Of a stretch of 64,000 nt of DNA, positions 16,867 to 24,956 are shown one piece after another. The translations under genes were made by a program, and so were the position numbers. The notes beneath the pieces were generated by a model. It was not told the DNA's origin. It made no database searches and saw only the letters and a program-made list of their open reading frames with translations. Location: positions 2,477,001 through 2,541,000 of the forward strand of contig NZ_JAPEOS010000002.1 in NCBI RefSeq assembly GCF_026340975.1. Reading direction: 5' to 3'. The stretch's first letter is position 1, and each line of letters opens with the position of its first letter. This DNA is from Streptomyces sp. NBC_01214. GTDB taxonomy: Bacteria > Actinomycetota > Actinomycetes > Streptomycetales > Streptomycetaceae.

Positions 16867-17301
16867 TTGCTCGAAGTCCCGCGCCCGCTCGGCTGCCTCG
16901 TCCCGGCTCAGGCCCAGGACGTGCACGGGCGCTTCCATCACGTTCTCCAGCACCTTCATGTGAGGGAAGAGGTTGAACTGTTGGAAGACCATGCCGATCC
17001 GGCGGCGCGGCCCGGCGAGGTACTTCTCGTCGGCGGGGACCAGGGTGTTGCCGGCGCCCGCGGGCATGTGGGAGAAGGGTTTCCCGTTCACGTGGATGGT
17101 GCCTTCTGTGACCCGTTCCAGGGTCATCAGCAGGCGCAGGATGGTGGTCTTGCCCGAGCCGCTGGGCCCGATCAGGGTGACCTTCTCGCCCCGGGCGACC
17201 CGTAGGTCGAGTCCGTCGAGGACGGTCTGGATGCCGAACCGCTTGATGACGCCCGCGAAGCGGACCATGTCCACGTCCGCGGCTTGTGTTTCACCGGGCA
17301 A
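16867..17301 (-). pseudogene. ehuA: ehuA 5' half (ABC transporter ATPase), split by the island
   Basis: The N-terminal 145 codons of the Ehu ATPase include Walker A GPSGSGKTT and the Q-loop region VFQQFNLFPH. The frame then leaves the family at ERARDFEQ, exactly at the island border, and would read CCGTRTT into the element. The TTG at 17301 has GGAG 8 nt upstream and overlaps the ehuD stop; an ATG at 17268 (MVRFAGVIKRF) is the alternative start. Without the signature and Walker B motifs the product cannot hydrolyse ATP. Confidence 0.85.
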
Positions 17302-17926
17302 GGCGTTTCTCCAGTCGTCTCATCAGCACGGAGGTGGGATAGCTGGCCAGAAGGAAGACCGTGGCGGCCAGGGTGAAGGCTTCGAGATAGGCGAAGTGCA
17401 CGCTGCCGTACTCGTTCGCCCGGTGGACCATCTCCTGGACGGCGATCACCGACAGGAACGGGGTCTCCTTGAACATGGAGATCACGTAGTTGCCCAGGGC
17501 GGGGAGGACGTTGCGCACCGCCTGCGGGAGGATGACGGCCCGCCACACCCGTCGCCGGGGCAGCGACAGCGCGGTGCAGGCCTCCCACTGGCCCCGGGGC
17601 ACGGCGTCGATCCCCGCGCGGTACACCTCGCAGGTGTACGTCGCGTAGTGGATGCCGAGCACGGCGATGCCCAGGGTCAGCGCGTTCAGCCCGGGGACGA
17701 GGACCCAGGCGGCGAACAGCTGGATCATCAACGGCGTCGACCGGACGAAGTCTGCGATGACCCGAAGGGGCAGAGTGACCCAGCGCGTCGGCGTGCGCAG
17801 TGCCACGGCGAGCACCAGGCCCAGCAGCATCGCGACGGCCGAGCCGAGGACGGTAGCGAGCAGTGTGATCCCGAAGCCGCTCAGGACTACCGGCAGGCCC
17901 TCGCGGGCTGTTTCCCAGGACCACAT
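17291..17926 (-). CDS. ehuD: Ectoine/hydroxyectoine ABC transporter permease EhuD
   Basis: A polar-amino-acid-type permease of 211 residues with about five membrane helices. The coupling loop reads EACTALSLPRRRVWRAVILP, the EAA motif that docks to the ATPase. It starts with ATG (MWSWETAREG) overlapping the ehuC stop by ATGA, and its end overlaps the ehuA start. It forms the channel with EhuC. With the ATPase gene split, uptake would need a replacement ATPase. Confidence 0.88.
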   Translation of the reverse strand: MWSWETAREGLPVVLSGFGITLLATVLGSAVAMLLGLVLAVALRTPTRWVTLPLRVIADFVRSTPLMIQLFAAWVLVPGLNALTLGIAVLGIHYATYTCEVYRAGIDAVPRGQWEACTALSLPRRRVWRAVILPQAVRNVLPALGNYVISMFKETPFLSVIAVQEMVHRANEYGSVHFAYLEAFTLAATVFLLASYPTSVLMRRLEKRLAR

Positions 17927-18603
17927 CAGGAACCCCCCGGATCTTGGCCGAGCCGGGTCTTCGCCGCTGATTCGGCCGCCCTCATGAACGAGTTGAGTAC
18001 GGCGGCGATGGCGTAGTAGATCACCAGGACGGCGAGATAGGCCTGGGCGGTGCTGCCCGTGAGGGACCTCAGCTGGTCCATCTCGAAGGTGAGGTCGGCG
18101 ATGGTGATCAGGGACAGCAGGGGAGTGGCCTTGAGCAGCTGGATGAGCAGGTTCCCGAACGGCGGGATCATCTGCACCCAGGCCTGGGGCATCACGACCC
18201 TGATCATGCGTTGCCGCGGGCTCATCCCGAGGGCCACGGCCGCCTCCCACTGGGTCCGGGGGACAGCTTCCAGTGCGCCGCGGACCACTTCGGATCCGTA
18301 GGCGCCGAAGTTCAGCCCGAAGGCGACGACGGCGCAGGCCATGGGCTCCAGACGGAAGCCGAGCACGGGCAGGGCGAAGAACAGCCAGAACAGCTGTACG
18401 TACAGGGACGTGCCGCGGAAGAACTCGACGGTGAACCGGGACGGTCCCCGCACGAGCAGCCGGGTCGAGCGTGTCAGGAGTCCGAAGGCGAAGGCCACGA
18501 TCAGCGCCACGGCCGCGCTGAGCGCGGTGGCGAGGAGGGTGACCGCCACGCCTTCGCCGACACTGGGCAGGGCGTGAACGAATTCCTCGAAGAAACCGGT
18601 CAT
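17926..18603 (-). CDS. ehuC: Ectoine/hydroxyectoine ABC transporter permease EhuC
   Basis: A membrane permease of 225 residues with the EAA loop EAAVALGMSPRQRMIRVVMP near residue 140. It belongs to the HisM/QM-type amino-acid permease family. It lies 12 nt after ehuB and overlaps ehuD, within the ect-ehu operon, which is why the ectoine substrate is preferred over other amino acids. Confidence 0.88.
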   Translation of the reverse strand: MTGFFEEFVHALPSVGEGVAVTLLATALSAAVALIVAFAFGLLTRSTRLLVRGPSRFTVEFFRGTSLYVQLFWLFFALPVLGFRLEPMACAVVAFGLNFGAYGSEVVRGALEAVPRTQWEAAVALGMSPRQRMIRVVMPQAWVQMIPPFGNLLIQLLKATPLLSLITIADLTFEMDQLRSLTGSTAQAYLAVLVIYYAIAAVLNSFMRAAESAAKTRLGQDPGGS

Positions 18604-18615
18604 GTGCGGTGCTCG

Positions 18616-19533
18616 TCAGACGGCGCAGAGGTCGACGGTGCGCAAGGTGGGTGGCGGTACCTCTCGCGCGGTGAACCCGTACTGGCCGATCAGAGCGACG
18701 TAGCGGTCCGGATCGCCGGTGATCTTCGCCAGCTCGCCGTTGAACGCGTCGCGCAGGGCCGTGGAGCCGGGCCGGAAGACCGCACCGCCGGGGCTGTACT
18801 GGGGTGTGCCGTTCAGGTCCGGCACGAACGGCTCCAGGACCTCGACCGGTGCTTCCGCGTTGGTCTTGGCGAGCCAGCGCAGCGAGATGCCCGTCAGCGC
18901 GAAGGCGTCGATCCGCCCGGCCACCAGCGCGTCGAGCCCGTCCTGCTGCTTCGCGAGGGACTTGACCGAGGATCCGCCGACACCGGCCCCCTTGGCGTAC
19001 GTCGCCTCGACGGCGGCGGTCAGCACCCCCACGGTGACCCCGGTGGAAGCCACCGACTTCAGGTCGCTCAGGCCCTTGGGGTTGCCCTTGGGCACCATCA
19101 GGGCTGTCGGGGAGACGAACTCGGGCTCGGAGAAAGCGACTTTGGCGCAGCGTTCCGGGGTGATCGCCATGCCGGCGCTGACGACGTCGAAACGGTCGGC
19201 CAGCAGTCCAGGGATCAGCGCGCCGAAGTCGGTGAGTGTGGGGCGCATTTCGGCGACCCCCAGGGCGGAGAAGATCTCCCGGTGCAGGGTGGGCGCCTCG
19301 CCGGCCAGCCGGTTGCCGTCCTTGAACCCGTACGGGGCCTCGCCCGCGAATCCGATGCGGACGTACCCCTGTGCGCGGAGCTTCTCCAGCAGCTTCCCGT
19401 CGTCGGAAGGAGCTCCGGTGCCGACCTGGGTGCGGCTGCACGCGGCCACCAGACCCGGAGCCAGGACGGCGCCCCCGAGCAGCGCCGTTCGGGAGAAGAA
19501 CCCTCTTCGGGACAGGGCCTTGTGCTGGGGCAT
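18616..19533 (-). CDS. ehuB: Ectoine/hydroxyectoine-binding lipoprotein EhuB
   Basis: A solute-binding protein of 305 residues (SBP family 3). The signal has twin arginines (SRRGFFSRTALLGGAVLAPG) followed by lipobox VAAC, so export may be by the Tat route with lipid anchoring outside. The ligand domain starts YVRIGFAGEAPYGFKDGNRL, and the hinge region around SVASTGVTVGVLTAAVEATY is typical. It is placed between ectD and ehuC. It delivers ectoine or hydroxyectoine to EhuCD. Confidence 0.9.
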   Translation of the reverse strand: MPQHKALSRRGFFSRTALLGGAVLAPGLVAACSRTQVGTGAPSDDGKLLEKLRAQGYVRIGFAGEAPYGFKDGNRLAGEAPTLHREIFSALGVAEMRPTLTDFGALIPGLLADRFDVVSAGMAITPERCAKVAFSEPEFVSPTALMVPKGNPKGLSDLKSVASTGVTVGVLTAAVEATYAKGAGVGGSSVKSLAKQQDGLDALVAGRIDAFALTGISLRWLAKTNAEAPVEVLEPFVPDLNGTPQYSPGGAVFRPGSTALRDAFNGELAKITGDPDRYVALIGQYGFTAREVPPPTLRTVDLCAV

Positions 19534-19621
19534 CTCGTTCCTTTCGGTGGCCGGTCGAGCGGGAGCGGGGCCGGCCGGTCCGGTTCGTGCCGGACCGGCC
19601 GGCCGGATCTGGTCGGATCGG

Positions 19622-20524
19622 TCAGCCCACGGGGGTGAAGTCCTGCGAAGCGATGTACGCGGGGCGGCGCACCGGGGCCGCGAAGGGCTTCACGGGCCGG
19701 TTCTCGACGCTGTTGAACACCAGGAACACGTTGCTGCGGGGGTACGGCGTGATGTTGTCGCCGGACCCGTGCATCGCGTTGCAGTCGAACCAGGTGGCGG
19801 ATCCGGCCTTGCCGGTGAAGAGCTTGATGCCGCAGGCCGAGGCGAACTTGGTGAGGGCCTCGTCCGACGGGGTGCTGGCGTCCTGCATCTGGAGGGACTT
19901 CTTGTAGTTGTCCTTCGGCGTCGCCCCGGCGCAGCCCAGGAAGCTCCGGTGGGAGCCGGGCATGATCATCAGCCCGCCGTTGGTGGCGTAGTTCGGGGTC
20001 AGGGCGATGGACACCGACACGGTGCGCATGTTCGGGAGGCCGTCTTCGGCGTGCCAGGTCTCGAAGTCGGAGTGCCAGTAGAAGCCGCTGGCGCCGAAAC
20101 CGGGCTTGACGTTGATCCGGGACTGGTGCACGTACACCTCGGAGCCCAGGATCTGCCGCGCGCGCCCCACGATGCGCGGATCGGCCGCGAGGGCCGCGAA
20201 CACCTCACTGATCCGGTGCACCTCGAAGACGGAGCGGACTTCACGGGACTTCGGCTCCACGATGGACCTGTCATCGGCGAGCGTCGAAGGGTCGCGGAGC
20301 AGTCGGTCCATCTCGGCCCGGTAGAGGTCCACTTCGTCGGGCGTGATGAGCTGGTCGACGGGCAGGAAGCCGTCGCGCTCGTAGCTCTCCATCTCGTGGG
20401 CCCACATCGGGCCGGGAGTGCCGGGCTCGGACCACACGACCGGGTCCTTGCGGCCGATGAGCACCTCCTCGGAACCCCGCGTCGGATACAGGTCGGTGAC
20501 GGTGCGGGTCGATGCGTTGGTCAT
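19622..20524 (-). CDS. ectD: Ectoine 5-hydroxylase EctD
   Basis: An Fe(II)/2-oxoglutarate dioxygenase of 300 residues that converts ectoine to 5-hydroxyectoine. Iron ligands are visible: the HxD pair in GFYWHSDFETWHAEDG and the distal His in DCNAMHGSGDN, with the 2-oxoglutarate Arg in YPRSNVF. The family signature region around PGFGASGFYWHSDFETWH is intact. The start is ATG (MTNASTRTVTDLYPTRG) with GAGAGGAGAGG upstream. It is fourth in the ectABCD order, 29 nt after ectC. Confidence 0.96.
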   Translation of the reverse strand: MTNASTRTVTDLYPTRGSEEVLIGRKDPVVWSEPGTPGPMWAHEMESYERDGFLPVDQLITPDEVDLYRAEMDRLLRDPSTLADDRSIVEPKSREVRSVFEVHRISEVFAALAADPRIVGRARQILGSEVYVHQSRINVKPGFGASGFYWHSDFETWHAEDGLPNMRTVSVSIALTPNYATNGGLMIMPGSHRSFLGCAGATPKDNYKKSLQMQDASTPSDEALTKFASACGIKLFTGKAGSATWFDCNAMHGSGDNITPYPRSNVFLVFNSVENRPVKPFAAPVRRPAYIASQDFTPVG

Positions 20525-20553
20525 GGTGGTGCCTGCCTCTCCTCTCTTCGCTC

Positions 20554-20958
20554 TCAGCTGTCGTCGGATTCGGTGAGCAGCGGGTACACGCCGTTCTCGT
20601 CGTGGTCCTCCCGGCCGGTCACCGGCGGGTTGAAGACGCACAGGCAGCGGAATTCGCGCGTCACGCGCAGGGTGTGCCGCTCGTGGCCGTCGAGGAGGTA
20701 CATGGTTCCCGGCGTGATGGTGTAGATCAGGCCCGTCTCCTCGTCCTTGAGTTCGGCCTCGCCCTCCGTGCAGACCACGGCCTCCACGTGGTTCGCATAC
20801 CACATGGATGTTTCGGTGCCGGCGTACAGGACGGTCTCGTGCAGCGAGAAGCCGACGCGTTCCTTGGCCAGGACGATGCGCTTGCTCTCCCAGGTGCCGG
20901 ACGCGGCCCTGACGTGGCGGTCGGTTCCCTCGATGTCCCGGAACGAGCGGACGATCAT
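20554..20958 (-). CDS. ectC: L-ectoine synthase EctC
   Basis: A cupin-like enzyme of 134 residues, normal length, that cyclises N-gamma-acetyl-diaminobutyrate to ectoine. Conserved stretches include MIVRSFRDIEGTDRHV at the N terminus, SMWYANHVEAVVCTEGEAEL with metal-binding residues, and LDGHERHTLR. Located 46 nt after ectB, in the same operon. Confidence 0.97.
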   Translation of the reverse strand: MIVRSFRDIEGTDRHVRAASGTWESKRIVLAKERVGFSLHETVLYAGTETSMWYANHVEAVVCTEGEAELKDEETGLIYTITPGTMYLLDGHERHTLRVTREFRCLCVFNPPVTGREDHDENGVYPLLTESDDS

Positions 20959-21004
20959 GGTGGTGCCCTTCGTGGTGCGTGCGTACGTTGTACGGGGGTG
21001 CTGG

Positions 21005-22267
21005 TCAGGCGGTATCGCGGACGGAGCGGGCCAAGATGTCCAGGCCCTCGTCGAGTTCGTCGGTGGTGATGGTGAGGGGCGGGAGCAGCTTCACCACCTC
21101 GCCCTCGGGGCCCGAGGTCTCGATGAGGAGACCGTGCTCGAAGGCCCTGCGGCACACTGCCGCGGCGCGTTCCGTGTGGGTGAACTCGATGCCCCACACC
21201 ATTCCGCGACCGCGGTAGGTCGCCCCCAGCCGACCGTGTTCGGCACACAGTTCGCGCAGCGCGCTTTCGACGTGGCCGCCTTGGACGAGGGTTCGCTCGC
21301 GCAGGACTCCGTCGCCCCAGTACGTCTCCAGGGCCGCGGTCGCGGTGACGAAGGCCGGGTTGTTGCCGCGGAAGGTGCCGTTGTGCTCGCCGGGCTCCCA
21401 CAGGTCGAGTTCGGGCTTGAACAGGCACAGTGCCATGGGCAGTCCGTACCCGCTGATCGACTTGGACAGCGTGACGATGTCGGGCGTGATGCCCGCCTCC
21501 TCGAATGAGAAGAAGTCGCCGGTCCGGCCGCAGCCCATCTGGACGTCGTCGACGATCAGGAGCATGTCGCGGCGCCTGCACAGATCCGCGAGGGCGCGGA
21601 GCCATTCCGCCCGGGCCACGTTGATGCCCCCCTCGCCCTGGATCGTCTCGACGATGACCGCCGCCGGGTGGTTGAGGCCGGAGCCCTGGTCCTCCAGCAG
21701 GCGCTCGAACCAGAGGAAGTCGGGGGTTTGGCTGCCGAGGTACTGGTCGAAGGGCATGGGAGTGCTGTGGACCAGGGGAATGCCGGCGCCGGCCCGTTTG
21801 AAGGCGTTGCCCGTGACGGCGAGAGAGCCGAGCGACATGCCGTGGAAGGCGTTGGTGAAGGACACGACGGCCTCGCGGCCCTTGGCCTTGCGGGCCAGCT
21901 TCAGGGCGGCCTCGACGGCGTTGGTGCCGGTGGGCCCCGGGAACATGACTTTGTAGGGGAGGGCGCGCGGTTCCAGGACGGTGGACCGGAAGGTCTCCAG
22001 GAAGGTTCGCTTGGCGGTCGTCGACATGTCCAGGGCGTGGGTGATGCCGTCCCGCTCGAGGTAGTCGAGGAGGGCCCGCTTGAGGACGGGGTTGTTGTGG
22101 CCGTAGTTCAGGGATCCGGCGCCCGCGAAGAAGTCCAGGTAGCTGTGGCCGTGTTCGTCGTACAGCCGGCTTCTCGTGGCGCGCTCGAAGACGACGGGCC
22201 AGGCGCGGCAGTAGCTGCGCACCTCGGACTCCACGGTCTCGAAGACGGACAGGACCGGCTCGGTCAT
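21005..22267 (-). CDS. ectB: Diaminobutyrate-2-oxoglutarate transaminase EctB
   Basis: A PLP aminotransferase class III of 420 residues making L-2,4-diaminobutyrate from aspartate semialdehyde. It shows the cofactor segment (GPTGTNAVEAALKLA), the Asp in LLIVDDVQMGCGRTGDF and the Schiff-base Lys in TLSKSISGYGLP. Start is ATG (MTEPVLSVFETVESEVRSYC); an open upstream extension is not part of the gene. It lies 85 nt after ectA. Confidence 0.97.
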   Translation of the reverse strand: MTEPVLSVFETVESEVRSYCRAWPVVFERATRSRLYDEHGHSYLDFFAGAGSLNYGHNNPVLKRALLDYLERDGITHALDMSTTAKRTFLETFRSTVLEPRALPYKVMFPGPTGTNAVEAALKLARKAKGREAVVSFTNAFHGMSLGSLAVTGNAFKRAGAGIPLVHSTPMPFDQYLGSQTPDFLWFERLLEDQGSGLNHPAAVIVETIQGEGGINVARAEWLRALADLCRRRDMLLIVDDVQMGCGRTGDFFSFEEAGITPDIVTLSKSISGYGLPMALCLFKPELDLWEPGEHNGTFRGNNPAFVTATAALETYWGDGVLRERTLVQGGHVESALRELCAEHGRLGATYRGRGMVWGIEFTHTERAAAVCRRAFEHGLLIETSGPEGEVVKLLPPLTITTDELDEGLDILARSVRDTA

Positions 22268-22352
22268 GGTCAAGGCGATTCTCCAGTGGGTGTTCGGTGG
22301 TCTTGCGGCGGCCGGTGGCATCGGCCCGGGGCACTTGTCGAAGGGAGCGGTG

Positions 22353-22904
22353 TCAGAAGTGGAGCGGCCCGATGCGGTGGAGGACCTCGGCGTCGTGCCC
22401 GCTCTCGGGGAACTCGTCCGTCCTGAAGAGCACTTCGCGTGTGAGAGTGGCGCCGTGCCGTTCGGCGTACGAGGCGAACAGCCGCTCCGAAGCACGGTTC
22501 CCGGGCGAGACGGTGGCTTCCAGGTGGTCCAGTCCGTGTTCCGCCGCCACGCGGGTGGTGAGGCTGTCGAGCAGCGTCCCCGCGACTCCCAGGCCGCGGA
22601 TGGATTCGTCGACGGCGATCTGCCAGACGAGCAGTGTTCCGGGAGCTTCGGGCCGGAGGTACCCGCTGACGAACCCGACGGTTCGCCCGGAGGGGTCACG
22701 GGCCACGGCGGACGTGCCGGCGAAGTCACGGCACCAGAGGAGATAGCTGTACGCCGAGTTGAGGTCGAGCGTCCCGGAATCGCGCGCGAGGCGCCAGAGC
22801 AGTGGGCCGTCCCCGGGGCGGGGGCGGTCGATGCGCATCGTGAAGGGGGTCGGAGCGGTCGGGAGGTGCTTTCTGTAACGGGCCAGTTCTGCATGAGCAG
22901 TCAT
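22353..22904 (-). CDS. ectA: Diaminobutyrate acetyltransferase EctA
   Basis: A GNAT acetyltransferase of 183 residues that N-acetylates diaminobutyrate. The N-terminal part MRIDRPRPGDGPLLWRLARD is typical of EctA, and the acetyl-CoA loop is QIAVDESIRGLGVAGTLLDS. It is the first gene of the operon. The ATG at 22904 has only a weak ribosome site; another at MRIDRPRP (residue 23) would remove most of an atypical N terminus. Confidence 0.95.
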   Translation of the reverse strand: MTAHAELARYRKHLPTAPTPFTMRIDRPRPGDGPLLWRLARDSGTLDLNSAYSYLLWCRDFAGTSAVARDPSGRTVGFVSGYLRPEAPGTLLVWQIAVDESIRGLGVAGTLLDSLTTRVAAEHGLDHLEATVSPGNRASERLFASYAERHGATLTREVLFRTDEFPESGHDAEVLHRIGPLHF

Positions 22905-23199
22905 GCGGGCCGAAGTTACCCAGGGATGGAGTAAATCGCATGGGCCTAGGGGGTTATGTCAGATGGTTTGATGGTGATATTAGAGCGCACCCTTCGGGGG
23001 TGCAGAGGTGTGGACCGTGAGGTCATATCCGCATGAAGAATCCAGATATTTCCACCCGACCTGCGATTTTGTAACGACAATATAACGTCTTTGCTCTGTG
23101 CCACATTTTCCACCTGAACGTTATGCGTTTGTCGGCGGCCTGAGGGTTTCGTCGCTGACTGGATGGTTAGAGGTGCGGCATACGGCGAGGGTCAACACC
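22905..23199 (-). promoter_or_regulatory. Upstream region of the ect-ehu operon
   Basis: This stretch is clearly more AT-rich than the surroundings, especially 23050-23115, and should contain the ectA promoter (minus strand). A short hairpin GCACCC/GGGTGC with a five-base loop lies at 22987-23003 in the likely leader. I cannot place -35/-10 boxes with confidence, and no gene is seen. Confidence 0.45.
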
Positions 23200-23900
23200 T
23201 GCTCCCAGGGACCGCGGGGAACGCCGGGGCCTACGCGCTGGTGGGGATGGGGGCCGTGTTCGCGGGCGCTTCCCGCGCCCCCATCACGGCCGTGGTGATC
23301 CTCTTCGAGCTCACGGGTGAGTACTCGATCACCTGCCGCTGATGCTCGCCATCGTCCTTGCGGCGCTGACCAGCAAGCTGCTGTCGCGCGATACGATCTA
23401 CACCCTCAAGCTCCGGCGTCGGGGTATCGACCTGGACGCCCCCGCCCCGGGCGCGCCGCTCGGCGGCCAGCGGCTCGCCCGGGGCTGGAGAAGGCCCCGG
23501 AACCGCTCCTGGCGGCCTGTGGTCTCGCCACGCGGCAGAGTTTCTGTCCCGGTCACCGCACGGGGTCCTTCCAGTGGTGGATTCCGAAGGCGGATTCCGC
23601 GGGGCCTTGACGGCTCAGGCCGTCGCCGAGCTGCTCGCCGAAGCCCCCGACGACGCGAAGGGTGCACGGAAGACCGCTGCGGAGCTGGCAGAGCGACCGC
23701 ACCCCCTCACATCGGACATGAGCCTGGGGACGGCTCTCCACCTCCTCGTCTCTTCTTCGGGAACGGGCCTTCCGGTCTTCGACACCGAAGACGGGCACCT
23801 GGTCGGGTGGCTCACCCGTCAGAGCGCCCAGCGGGCTCTCCACCCCGATTCGCCGAGCGGGGCGGGGCCGGGTAGGCACGGGGGAGAGCCCAAGCGGTAG
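23200..23900 (+). pseudogene. Remnant of a CLC-type chloride channel/antiporter with CBS domains
   Basis: The surviving part begins within the membrane domain: GMGAVFAGASRAPITAVVIL then FELTGEYSI, a strongly conserved CLC segment. A 2-base deletion after the Ile codon (about 23330) puts a stop right after TCR. The other frame continues PLMLAIVLAALTSKLLSRDT and TLKLRRRGIDL. The tail (23574-23900) reads as part of a CBS domain (GTALHLLVSSSGTGLPVFDT). The 5' two thirds are missing. Hence at least one truncation and two frame changes. Confidence 0.8.
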
Positions 23901-23908
23901 AAAGAGGT

Positions 23909-24460
23909 ATGACCGAACTACCGCACGCCGATGCGTCCCCACCGCGTGTGGATGACGCGGCCGACGTCGACGACGTGACCCGCGCCCTCCTGACGGCCTC
24001 CCGGCTCCTCGTGGCAGTCTCCGCCCGCTCGCTCGCGGCGGCCGAGGACAAGGTCACGCTCGCGCAGTTCCGCATGCTGGTGGTGCTGGCCACCCGGGGC
24101 GCGGCGAAGCTGGTGGTGCTCGCCGAAGCCCTGGGGGTCAACCCCTCGACGGCGATGCGCATGGTCGACCGCCTGATCGCGGCTGGACTGGCCGACAGGC
24201 GGCCCAACCCCGAGAACCGCCGCGAGACGATACTGACAGTGACGCCGGGCGGTCTGCGGCTGGTGGAAGAGGTCACGGCCCGGCGCAGGGAAGAGATCGC
24301 GGCCATCGCCGCCCGCATCGATCATGGCCAGCGAGCCGCCCTGGTCGACGCGCTCACCGCGTTCAACGCCGCCGGCGGGGAGCCCACCGTACGCGATGGG
24401 GATGGCTCGCTCTTTCCTCTGGGGTGGAGCGAACCGGTGCAGCGCCGGAGCGACGGGTAG
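23909..24460 (+). CDS. MarR-family transcriptional regulator
   Basis: A winged-helix regulator of 183 residues. The core is at residues 45-140: VTLAQFRMLVVLATRG, LAEALGVNPSTAMRMVDRLI (recognition helix) and the wing DRRPNPENRRETILTVTPGG. It follows the CLC remnant by 8 nt, so it probably belonged with that transporter. The C-terminal 30 residues are unusual and hydrophilic. An AGAAAGAGG stretch precedes the ATG. Effector unknown. Confidence 0.88.
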   Translation: MTELPHADASPPRVDDAADVDDVTRALLTASRLLVAVSARSLAAAEDKVTLAQFRMLVVLATRGAAKLVVLAEALGVNPSTAMRMVDRLIAAGLADRRPNPENRRETILTVTPGGLRLVEEVTARRREEIAAIAARIDHGQRAALVDALTAFNAAGGEPTVRDGDGSLFPLGWSEPVQRRSDG

Positions 24461-24500
24461 GCGGCGGCTCGGGGACCGGCTCTGGCCGCCGGATCCTGCG

Positions 24501-24749
24501 TCAAGGGCGGCGGATCACTCCCGCGGCCAGACCGGCCGCCAGGGCAAAGCCGAGCAGGATTCCCACGGGCCAGAGCCCCGAGCCCGCCAGTCGGCTGAGC
24601 AGGGCGAGCATGACGGCGGTGACGGCGACGGCCGTGGCCGCGAGCCGGATCGTGTGCCGCGGGCGGTGTGAACGGCTGCGCTCGCCTGCTTTGAGATCGG
24701 TGACGGCGCCACGGAGCGCCAGCACGGCCACCGCGAGGGCGGCGCACAA
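24501..24749 (-). CDS. Small membrane protein with uncertain start
   Basis: An 82-residue protein with one N-terminal and two C-terminal hydrophobic segments (AATAVAVTAVMLALL; WPVGILLGFALAAGLAAGVI) and a basic loop between. The annotated start is a TTG with no good ribosome site. A perfect AGGAGGTG lies further upstream, 9 nt before an in-frame GTC codon, as if a GTG start had mutated to GTC. Function unknown. Confidence 0.5.
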   Translation of the reverse strand: MCAALAVAVLALRGAVTDLKAGERSRSHRPRHTIRLAATAVAVTAVMLALLSRLAGSGLWPVGILLGFALAAGLAAGVIRRP

Positions 24750-24956
24750 GAGTGCCGTACCGACGGCCGTTCACCTCCTCTGCTCTCGGAGTACCTCGTA
24801 CGACCAGGCCGCGCGCCAAGAAGCAGGAGGGGTGTTGACGTTAACAGGGTGGTCCACGGCGCGGTCCAGCGTAGTCAGCCACCTCGGTACGGCCATCGGA
24901 CCGGAGGTTGGGATGGCCTCGCAGCGCCGAGGCCAGGGCCGGGGTGGCTCTGGCTC

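Noticed and set aside
6761..16871. A tRNA gene as the integration site of the island
   Set aside because: Both borders lie in the ehuA coding sequence; no tRNA-like cloverleaf was found at either end.
15742..17301. EhuA extended into the island as a 519-codon chimera
   Set aside because: After DFEQ the sequence is an antisense or out-of-frame reading of the integrase; the homologous continuation lies at 6765-6392.
17291..19441. A 716-codon reading that would fuse sequence upstream to EhuD
   Set aside because: The N-terminal 500 codons overlap ehuC and ehuB out of frame and are compositionally artefactual; EhuD starts at the ATG overlapping ehuC.
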